Assembly (NCBI RefSeq): GCF_018129085.1
Contig: NZ_JAAGBB010000012.1
Coordinates: forward strand, 98,519-162,518
From: Plastoroseomonas hellenica
GTDB taxonomy: Bacteria > Pseudomonadota > Alphaproteobacteria > Acetobacterales > Acetobacteraceae
DNA: 64,000 nucleotides
Direction of reading: 5' to 3'
Both the position numbers and the translations under genes were made by a program. Of the stretch, positions 42,524-49,641 are shown in pieces (position 1 is the first letter of the stretch; the number at the start of each line of letters is the position of its first letter). The notes under the pieces are model-generated. The model was not told the DNA's origin and did no database searches. It saw nothing but the letters and a program-made list of their open reading frames with translations.

Positions 42524-43210
42524 ATGACACGCGCGATCCTGCTGGCCTTCGGCCAGCTCGGCGACCCGGAATTTCGGCGACCGGTGATCCTCGGCGCGCT
42601 CGGGGCGCTGCTGGCGCTGCTGCTGCTTGCCGGCGGCGCGGGCTACGCCGTCGGCTGGGCGGCCGGCGGGCTGCCCAGCTGGGTCGCCACCCTGCTGCAG
42701 GCCTTGGGCGGGCTGCTGACGCTCGGCCTCGCCTGGTGGCTGTTCCTGCCGCTCGCCATCGCGATCGCCGGTGCCTTCGTCGATCCCGTGGCGTCGGCGG
42801 TGGAAGCGCGGCACTACCCCGGCCTGTCGCCGGCCCGCGGCGCCAGCCTGGCCGCGCAAGGCTGGTGGACCGTGAAGTTCGGCCTGGGGATGCTGTTGCT
42901 GCAGATCCTGCTGCTGCCGCTGGTGATCTTCCTGCCGGGGATCGGCGCCGCCATCGCATTGGCGATCGCCGCGCATGCGATCGGCGTTGGATTGTTCGAA
43001 GGCGTGGCGCAGCGGCGCATGGGTGTCGCGGAAGCGCGCGCGGCGCGGCGCGCACGGCGGTGGCAGGTGTGGCTGCTCGGCCTGGCGCTCGCGGCGATCG
43101 CGGCCGTGCCGTTCATCAACCTGCTGGTGCCGGTGCTCGGCACAGCCGCCGCGGTGCATCTCCTCCAGGCGCCGGCCGCGCTGGGACAGGATCTTCGCGC
43201 GCCGTCGTAA
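42524..43210 (+). CDS. EI24 domain-containing (CysZ-like) membrane protein
   Basis: The 228-residue protein has about five hydrophobic segments and the EI24/CysZ pattern: WWLFLPLAIAIAGAFVDPVA, then VEARHYPGLSPARG, and a last membrane segment before the C-terminal tail. It has a GAAGGAAGG ribosome site and is divergent from the adenosine kinase-like gene. A sulfate-uptake role like CysZ is possible but not shown. Confidence 0.87.
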   Translation: MTRAILLAFGQLGDPEFRRPVILGALGALLALLLLAGGAGYAVGWAAGGLPSWVATLLQALGGLLTLGLAWWLFLPLAIAIAGAFVDPVASAVEARHYPGLSPARGASLAAQGWWTVKFGLGMLLLQILLLPLVIFLPGIGAAIALAIAAHAIGVGLFEGVAQRRMGVAEARAARRARRWQVWLLGLALAAIAAVPFINLLVPVLGTAAAVHLLQAPAALGQDLRAPS

Positions 43211-43377
43211 CGTCCGCAGGAGTCGCGGCTTTGGCCGTTGTCGGCTTCGCGCAGCACGTGCTAGCCCAAGACCGCCGGCAGCGACGCGCGAACAGGGGCG
43301 GTGTCGCAGGCCGATCTCGCTGATCCGCATCCGATGCGCCGCTGCGCGGCCATCGGCCTTCTCTCTGGGGGAACCGC

Positions 43378-44010
43378 ATGTCCATCTTCCGTAGCCGCCG
43401 TGACGACACCCCCGGGACCGGGGGCAATGAGCCGGCGCCGACCACGGTGCCCGCCGCCCGCGATCCCGATCTGGCCGTACCGCCCTTCCGTCCGGCCGCC
43501 GTGCCCACCGCCAATGCGCCCGTCGCCTCGCTGCGTCCGGCGTCGCCCGCCATGCCGCCGGCACGTCCGGGCGTGCCGGGTGCACCGACCGCGCCGGCCG
43601 CCCGCGTGCCGGGTGGGATGGAAGCCAGCGAGCGCCGCACCCTGGTGGTGGGCAAGGGCATCAGCCTGCAGGGCACCGTCTCCGACGCCGAGCGCCTCGT
43701 CGTCGAGGGCACCGTCGAGAGCCAGATGATCCAGGCGCAGCAGCTCTTCGTCAGCCATGCCGGCGTGTTCAAGGGCGAGGTGCAGGTGGAGGAGGCGGAG
43801 ATCGCCGGCACCTTCGACGGCACCATCACCGCCAATGGCAGCCTGGTCATCCGCGCCACCGGCAAGGTGCTGGGCGTCGCCCGCACCAAGCGCCTGTCGG
43901 TCGAGGAGGGCGGCCAGCTCTCCGGCCGCATGGAGATGCTGGGCGAGAATGCGTCGCGCCCGAGCTACCCCGCCGGCGCACCCCGCCCGGTCGACGTCGC
44001 GGAGGGCTGA
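43378..44010 (+). CDS. bactofilin (polymer-forming cytoskeletal protein)
   Basis: The 210-residue protein has a disordered Pro/Ala-rich N-terminus (residues 1-80) and a right-handed beta-helix core. Short repeats with a Gly turn are visible: GISLQGTVSDAERLVVEGTV, IAGTFDGTITANGSLVIRAT. Bactofilins form filaments involved in morphogenesis and cell-wall placement. The long proline-rich tail probably tethers it to membrane or partners. The 167-base upstream gap shows no other gene. Confidence 0.93.
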   Translation: MSIFRSRRDDTPGTGGNEPAPTTVPAARDPDLAVPPFRPAAVPTANAPVASLRPASPAMPPARPGVPGAPTAPAARVPGGMEASERRTLVVGKGISLQGTVSDAERLVVEGTVESQMIQAQQLFVSHAGVFKGEVQVEEAEIAGTFDGTITANGSLVIRATGKVLGVARTKRLSVEEGGQLSGRMEMLGENASRPSYPAGAPRPVDVAEG

Positions 44011-44061
44011 GCGGGAAGCCTCCCCCGCGCGGCTCGGCGGGAGGCGCGCCGGGAGCGTCAC

Positions 44062-44517
44062 ATGATGGCGCCATCGCGCCTGCTGTCCGTGCTGTTGCTC
44101 GCCGCCTGCCAGGTGGGCGGCGAAGGCCCGGTCGACGCCATACCGGCCGCGGCCGAGGCTTCGCCTGCGCACCGCGACCCGGCGCCGCTGGCCGCGGCGC
44201 CGGCCCGACCGCCACCATCACCGGCGCCCCCGGCCCCCCGAGCCGCGCGCAATGCCCCGCCGGACACCGCCGCGGGGCTGCTCGGTGCCGATGCTGACGC
44301 CGTGATCGGCCTCTTCGGCACGCCGCTGCTGCGGCGGAGTGAAGGCAATGCTGAGATCTGGCTCTATGCCGGGCCGGAATGCCATCTCGACATCGTGTTC
44401 TACCCCGGGGAGGATGGCGGCGTGCCGCGCGTGGCCCATGCCGGCGCCCGTGCGGAAGGCGCCGCACCGCGCCGCGAGGCGGAATGCCTCGCCGGCATCG
44501 CGCGCCGCCGGGCGTGA
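44062..44517 (+). CDS. hypothetical Pro/Ala-rich lipoprotein
   Basis: The 151-residue protein begins MMAPSRLLSVLLLAACQVGG with lipobox LAAC. A Pro/Ala-rich linker follows (to about residue 65), then a small domain, DADAVIGLFGTPLLRRSEGN and IWLYAGPECHLDIVFYP. The latter resembles an SmpA/BamE-like segment (GTPxxxxxxGxxxWxY), so it may be outer-membrane associated. It follows the bactofilin by 51 bases on the same strand. The exact function is unknown. Confidence 0.72.
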   Translation: MMAPSRLLSVLLLAACQVGGEGPVDAIPAAAEASPAHRDPAPLAAAPARPPPSPAPPAPRAARNAPPDTAAGLLGADADAVIGLFGTPLLRRSEGNAEIWLYAGPECHLDIVFYPGEDGGVPRVAHAGARAEGAAPRREAECLAGIARRRA

Positions 44518-44538
44518 CGGCACTGGAACCCCCTTCGC

Positions 44539-45462
44539 ATGAATGCCTGGCTCGACGCCTTCGTCCCCTGCTTCGGGCTGCTGGCACTCGGCGCGCTGCT
44601 GAAGCGGAGCTTGCTGCCGGATGACCGTGTCTGGGCCGGGATGGAGAAGCTGGTCTTCTGGGTGCTGCTGCCGTCCCTGATCGTCGCTGCCCTGGCGGAG
44701 GTCGACCTGGCGACGCTGCCGCTCGGGCCGATGGCGGCCAGCATCTGGGGGGCGCTCGCGATCGGCGCGCTGATCAGCGTCGCCCTGGCACGCGCGATGG
44801 GCCAGGGCCCGGCGGCCATGACCTCCGTCCTGCAGGGCGGCATCCGCTTCAACAACCTGATCGGCTTCGCGATCGGCGGCGCCATCTTCGGCGCGGAGGG
44901 CCTGGCGCTCGCCGCCGTCGCCACCGGCCTGATCGTCCCCTTCGTGCAGGTCGTCGTCGTCCTCGCCTTCGCCATCGGGCTGGCGCCGGCGGGAGCGGCG
45001 CGGGTGCGCCCGCTCGGCGTGCTGCGCCAGGTCGCGAAGAACCCGCTGCTGATCGCCTGCGTGGCGGGCTTCGCCATCGCCGCCCTCGGCGGCCTGCCGC
45101 CCGGGGTGAAGCCGATGCTCGGCAGCCTCGGCCGCGCCTCGGTCGCGCTCGGCCTGCTCTGCGTCGGCGCCGCCCTGTCGCTGTCGAGCTTCACGGACCG
45201 GCTGCCGGTGCAGGCGGCGACCGGCGTCCTGAAGCTGCTGGTGATGCCGGTGATCACCTTGGGCTTCGCGCTGGCGCTCGGGCTCGATGGGCTGCCGGCG
45301 CTGTTCGCGGTGCTGTTCATGGCGCTCCCGACGGCCGCCACCAGCTACGTGATGGCGCGCGCGATGGGCGGCGACGCGCCCCTGATCGCCGCCATCACGA
45401 CGACCCAGCACATGGCGGCGCTGGTCACGCTGCCGCTGTGGCTGATGCTGCTCGGGAGGTAG
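44539..45462 (+). CDS. AEC (auxin efflux carrier) family transporter
   Basis: The 307-residue protein has about ten membrane segments. The opening LDAFVPCFGLLALGALLKR and the half-way GGIRFNNLIGFAIGGAIFG, with Asn-Pro-like breaks, are AEC features. Such carriers export or import small organic acids, for example malonate. It lies two bases before a tctC gene, so the two may form a transport operon. Confidence 0.9.
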   Translation: MNAWLDAFVPCFGLLALGALLKRSLLPDDRVWAGMEKLVFWVLLPSLIVAALAEVDLATLPLGPMAASIWGALAIGALISVALARAMGQGPAAMTSVLQGGIRFNNLIGFAIGGAIFGAEGLALAAVATGLIVPFVQVVVVLAFAIGLAPAGAARVRPLGVLRQVAKNPLLIACVAGFAIAALGGLPPGVKPMLGSLGRASVALGLLCVGAALSLSSFTDRLPVQAATGVLKLLVMPVITLGFALALGLDGLPALFAVLFMALPTAATSYVMARAMGGDAPLIAAITTTQHMAALVTLPLWLMLLGR

Positions 45463-45464
45463 GC

Positions 45465-46430
45465 ATGGCCGCGCGACGGCAACTTCTGGCGGGCATGGCG
45501 ATGCTGGCAGCGCGGCGGGTTGCGGCGCAGGGTGGGTTTCCCGAGCGGCCGCTGCGCTGGCTGGTGGGCTATCCGCCGGGCGGCGCCTCCGACGTCTTCG
45601 CGCGGCTGATCGCCGGCCAGATGGCGCCGCTGCTCGGCCAGCCGGTGGTGGTGGAGAACCGGCCGGGCGGCGGCGCGGTGCTGGCGAGCGAGGTCGCGGC
45701 GCGGGCAGCACCCGACGGCCATACGCTGCTGCATGTCGACAACGGCATCCTGGTCGCGAACCCGGCGCTCTATGCGCGCCTCCCCTATGATCCGGACCAC
45801 GATTTCACGGGCATCGGCTTCATCGGACGATTTCCGCTGTTCATCCTGGTGCGGCCCGGGGATGCGGTGCGCGACTTCGCGGGGCTGGTCGCGGCGTCGC
45901 GCGCGCGGGCGCCGACCTATGGCACGCCCGGCGTCGCCTCCCCCCACCACCTGGCGATGGAGATGGTGAAGCGGCGCACCGGGCTTGCTGCCGAGCACGT
46001 GCCCTATCGCGGCGGACCGCCGGCCATGCAGGACCTGCTGTCGGGCGCCGTCGACCTGGTGGTGATGGATTGCGCGACCGGCCTGCCCTTCCTGCGCGAC
46101 GGCCAGGCCCGCGCGCTGGCGGTGCTGAGCGAGGCGCCGAGCGCGGAGGCGCCCGCGGTGCCGACGCTGCGGGCGCTCGGGCATGCGGAGGCAGTGGCCT
46201 ATGGCTGGCAGGGAATGAGCGTGCCGGCGGGCACCCCGGCACCGGCCGTCGCCCGCCTGCACGCGGCGCTGGCGGCAGCGGTCGCGGCGCCGGAGGTGGT
46301 GGCGCGCATGGATGCGCTCGGCATCGAGCGCGCCGCCTTCAGCCCGCCCGAATTCCAGGCTTTCGTGGCGCGCGAGGCTGCCACCTGGCGGCCGCTGATT
46401 CATGAACTGGGAATCCGACTGGACAGGTAG
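45465..46430 (+). CDS. Bug/TctC family substrate-binding protein
   Basis: The start at 45465 (MAARRQLLAGMAMLAARRVAAQ) gives a 321-residue protein with a signal peptide; an earlier in-frame ATG lies inside the AEC gene. It carries RPLRWLVGYPPGGASDVFAR and VVVENRPGGGAV. It lies only 2 bases after the AEC transporter gene. This is the only receptor in the window directly next to a membrane carrier, but AEC carriers are not known to need one. Confidence 0.92.
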   Translation: MAARRQLLAGMAMLAARRVAAQGGFPERPLRWLVGYPPGGASDVFARLIAGQMAPLLGQPVVVENRPGGGAVLASEVAARAAPDGHTLLHVDNGILVANPALYARLPYDPDHDFTGIGFIGRFPLFILVRPGDAVRDFAGLVAASRARAPTYGTPGVASPHHLAMEMVKRRTGLAAEHVPYRGGPPAMQDLLSGAVDLVVMDCATGLPFLRDGQARALAVLSEAPSAEAPAVPTLRALGHAEAVAYGWQGMSVPAGTPAPAVARLHAALAAAVAAPEVVARMDALGIERAAFSPPEFQAFVAREAATWRPLIHELGIRLDR

Positions 46431-46489
46431 ACCCTGGCGTGCGGGCCATGGTGCGACCACCTGTCATGGCCCGGAAGGAGCATGCAACC

Positions 46490-46780
46490 ATGCGCAAGTC
46501 TCTGGCGGCTTTTGCCTTTGTTGTCCTGGTGGCCGGGTCCGCCCTGGCGCAGTCGGATCCGGCGGGAAGCCTGCCGCCGCCGGTCAAGTCGCTGCCCCAG
46601 ACGCAGGAGGCAAGCTTCGGCGAGCGTGTCGGCGCCACGGCGGACCGCGCCGCATCCGGGGTCGGACGCGCCGCGCGCGCCACCGGCGGCGCCGTCAAGC
46701 GCGCGGCACGCTGGACCGGCAACCGGCTGGAGCGTGCCGGCGAATGGACGCGGGACCGCGCGGAGCGGATCGGGCGTTAG
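46490..46780 (+). CDS. small exported Arg-rich protein
   Basis: The 96-residue protein has an AAGGAG ribosome site and a signal peptide (MRKSLAAFAFVVLVAGSALA). The mature part is a Pro-rich link and then a long amphipathic, Arg-rich helix: GVGRAARATGGAVKRAARWT, then GNRLERAGEWTRDRAERIGR. It resembles helical-repeat stress or YtxH-like proteins only loosely. The function is unknown; it may bind membrane or wall polymers in the periplasm. Confidence 0.68.
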   Translation: MRKSLAAFAFVVLVAGSALAQSDPAGSLPPPVKSLPQTQEASFGERVGATADRAASGVGRAARATGGAVKRAARWTGNRLERAGEWTRDRAERIGR

Positions 46781-46794
46781 AGCGTGATGGCGCT

Positions 46795-47241
46795 TCAGTG
46801 TCCCGCGGGGTGCAGATGCGTGATGGGCAGACCGATCGCCTCCGCGACCAGCGTGCGGTGGCAATGTGCAGGGTCGGCTTCCAGGCAGAGCAGGCAGACC
46901 CGCTCGTCCCGGGCACGCGCGGCCAGGCGCGCCAGCGCGTGCTGAGGCTCGTCGCCCGCCAGATGGGCGCCGAAGATCCGGCGCATCTCGGCCGGACGGC
47001 CGGCGCGCACGGCTGCGCGGCCGGCGGCGGGGGTGCCGAGCGCCCGTTCATGCACATAGGCGATGCCCGCGGCTTCCACCGCCTCCGACAGCGCGCGCTT
47101 GGCGAAGCCGGGCTTGCGGCTATTGGCCAGCGCGCGGACATCGACCAGCGTCGCGATGCCCGCATCCTTCAACACCGCGACCAGGTCAGCGGGGGTCGCG
47201 TCCTCATACCCGATGGTATGCACGACCGCCCGTTCACCCAT
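46795..47241 (-). CDS. DUF488 family protein
   Basis: The 148-residue protein starts VVHTIGYEDATPADLVAVLK, then LVDVRALANSRKPGFAK, and ends with CLLCLEADPAHCHRTLVAEA, the DUF488 pattern with conserved Cys and His. It is 7 bases downstream of maeB on the same strand; a longer start at 47268 would overlap maeB. The biochemical role is unknown. Confidence 0.9.
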   Translation of the reverse strand: MGERAVVHTIGYEDATPADLVAVLKDAGIATLVDVRALANSRKPGFAKRALSEAVEAAGIAYVHERALGTPAAGRAAVRAGRPAEMRRIFGAHLAGDEPQHALARLAARARDERVCLLCLEADPAHCHRTLVAEAIGLPITHLHPAGH

Positions 47242-47248
47242 GTCCGGA

Positions 47249-49549
47249 CTACCGGCTGATCGCGGCATGTGCCGCGAGGCAGGCCATGTCCAGCACCTGG
47301 TTCACGCCGGCCGAGATCGGCACGATCTGCGCCGGGCGCGACAACCCGAAGAGCAGCGGGCCGATCACCGTCGCGCTGGTGAGCTGCGGCACTGCGCGGG
47401 TCAGGATATGGGCGGCGTGCAGCCCCGGCATGACAAGCACATTCGCCGGGCCGGTCAGGCGGCAGAAGGGATAGAGCTGCGACCGCAGCGCCGGATCGAG
47501 CGCCACATCCGCCGCCATCTCCCCGTCATGCTCGAAATCGACGCCGGTCTGATCGAGCAGCTTCACCGCGTCGCGCACGCTGCCCGGGATCACGCCCTTC
47601 GGGTCGCCGAAGGTCGAGAAGGACAGGAAGGCGACACGCGGCTCCAGCCCCAGGCGGCGCGCCGCGGCGGCCGACTGGCGCGCGATCTCGGCCAGCGTCG
47701 CGGCATCCGGCCGTTCATGGATCGCGGTGTCGGCGACCAGCACGGTGCCGGAGCGGCGCGCGATGATCAGCGACAGGCCGAACAGCACGCTGCGCGGCAT
47801 CGGCTCGATCGCCATGGTGATGTTCTCGAGCGCCGCCGAGTAGCTGCGGGTCGAGCCGGTCACCAGCGCATCCGCGTCACCCATCGCGACCATGCAGGCC
47901 GCGAAGACGTTGCGGTCCTGGTTGACCAGGCGCTGGCAGTCGCGGAACAGGAAGCCCTCGCGCTGCTTGCGGGCATAGAGGTAGTCCGCATAGCGGCGGT
48001 TGGAGTGCGACAGCCGCGCATTGTGGATCTCGATGCCATCCGGCAGCGGGATGCCGAGGGCGGCCGCCGTCGCGTTCACCCGATCCTCCCGCCCGACCAG
48101 CACCGGGGTGCCATAGCCGGCATTGCAGAAGGCGATCGCGGCGCGGATCACCTTCTCCTCCTCACCCTCGGCGAAGACGACGCGCTTCGGATTGGCGCGC
48201 ACCCGCTCCGCGATCGCTTCCAGCGCGCCGGCGGTGGCATCGAGCCGGGTGGCGAGGTCGCGGGAATAGCGATTCAGGTCGATGATCGGCCGGCGCGCCA
48301 CGCCGGATTCCATCGCCGCCTTGGCGACGGCCGGCGGCACGCGCGACATCAGGCGCGGGTCGAAGGCGTTCGGGATGATGTATTCGGGCCCGAAGCGCAG
48401 CGCGAGCCCGGCGCCGGCGCCGGCCACCTCCTCCGGCACATCCTCCCGCGCGAGCAGCGCAAGCGCGTTGGCGGCGGCGATCTTCATGTGCTCGTTGATG
48501 GTGCTGGCCCGCACGTCGAGCGCGCCGCGGAAGATGAAGGGGAAGCCGAGCACGTTGTTGACCTGGTTCGGATAGTCCGACCGGCCGGTCGCGATGATGC
48601 AGTCCGGGCGCGCGGCCTTCGCCTCCTCCGGGGTGATCTCGGGGTCGGGGTTGGCCATGGCGAAGATGATCGGGGCATCGGCCATGGCGCGCACCATGTC
48701 CTGGGTCAGCGCGCCCTTGGCCGAAAGGCCGAAGAACACGTCCGCCCCTTCCAGCGCCTGCGACAGCGTGCGGGCCGGGGTGTCGACGGCATGCGCCGAC
48801 TTCCACTGGTTCATCCCCTCGGTGCGGCCGCGATACACGACGCCCTTGGTGTCGCACATCGTGACGTTCTCGGGCCGCATGCCCATTGCCTTCAGGAGCT
48901 CGGCGCAGGCGACGGCGGCAGCGCCGGCGCCGTTGATGACGAGCTTCGTCTTCGCGAGGTCGCGGCCGGTCAGGTGCGCCGCGTTGATCAGGCCGGCGGC
49001 GGCGACGATCGCGGTGCCGTGCTGGTCGTCATGGAAGACCGGGATATCCAGCAGCTCCCGCAGGCGCTGCTCGATGATGAAGCATTCCGGGGCCTTGATG
49101 TCCTCGAGGTTGATGCCGCCGAAGGAGGGCCCGAGGTAGCGCACCGAATTGACGAAAGCGTCCACGTCCTCCGTGTCGAGGCAGAGGTCGATGCCGTCCA
49201 CGTCGGCGAAGCGCTTGAACAGGGCGACCTTGCCTTCCATCACCGGCTTCGAGGCGAGCGCGCCGAGATTGCCGAGGCCGAGCACCGCGGTGCCGTTGGA
49301 GATCACCGCGACGAAATTGCCCTTCGACGTGTAGTCATAGGCGAGGGTCGGGTCGCGATGGATGTGCAGGCAGGGTTCCGCGACGCCGGGGGAATAGGCG
49401 AGGCTGAGGTCGCGGGCGGTGGTCAGCGGCTTGGTCAGCCGGATCTCCAGCTTGCCCGGGCGGCCCTCGGCGTGCATCGCCAAGGCCTCCTCCCCGGTGA
49501 TGCGCGCGGTGCGGCTGTCGGGCGTTGTCAGGTTCTTCGTGTCGTCCAT
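47249..49549 (-). CDS. maeB: NADP-dependent malic enzyme (malic domain plus phosphotransacetylase-like domain)
   Basis: The start at MDDTKNLTTPDSRTARITGE gives 766 residues, as in other MaeB proteins. The malic half has LAYSPGVAEPCLHI, FHDDQHGTAIVAAAGL and an NAD(P) site INGAGAAAVACAELL. Residues beyond about 440 are a phosphotransacetylase-like domain (VGREDRVNATAAALG). It converts malate to pyruvate and CO2 with NADPH. The C-terminal domain is thought to be regulatory. Confidence 0.96.
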   Translation of the reverse strand: MDDTKNLTTPDSRTARITGEEALAMHAEGRPGKLEIRLTKPLTTARDLSLAYSPGVAEPCLHIHRDPTLAYDYTSKGNFVAVISNGTAVLGLGNLGALASKPVMEGKVALFKRFADVDGIDLCLDTEDVDAFVNSVRYLGPSFGGINLEDIKAPECFIIEQRLRELLDIPVFHDDQHGTAIVAAAGLINAAHLTGRDLAKTKLVINGAGAAAVACAELLKAMGMRPENVTMCDTKGVVYRGRTEGMNQWKSAHAVDTPARTLSQALEGADVFFGLSAKGALTQDMVRAMADAPIIFAMANPDPEITPEEAKAARPDCIIATGRSDYPNQVNNVLGFPFIFRGALDVRASTINEHMKIAAANALALLAREDVPEEVAGAGAGLALRFGPEYIIPNAFDPRLMSRVPPAVAKAAMESGVARRPIIDLNRYSRDLATRLDATAGALEAIAERVRANPKRVVFAEGEEEKVIRAAIAFCNAGYGTPVLVGREDRVNATAAALGIPLPDGIEIHNARLSHSNRRYADYLYARKQREGFLFRDCQRLVNQDRNVFAACMVAMGDADALVTGSTRSYSAALENITMAIEPMPRSVLFGLSLIIARRSGTVLVADTAIHERPDAATLAEIARQSAAAARRLGLEPRVAFLSFSTFGDPKGVIPGSVRDAVKLLDQTGVDFEHDGEMAADVALDPALRSQLYPFCRLTGPANVLVMPGLHAAHILTRAVPQLTSATVIGPLLFGLSRPAQIVPISAGVNQVLDMACLAAHAAISR

Positions 49550-49641
49550 CGCGGCGGCTGCCCCCGGCAATACGGTCATTCGTTGGCTGATGATGGGCCG
49601 CGCCGCGGAACCCGGCGAGTCCCTCGCTTCGCAATTGCGGC

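Noticed and set aside
46779..46800. Further type B palindrome starting agagcgtgatg
   Set aside because: Only the first arm matches; there is no complementary second arm, so at most a degenerate fragment.
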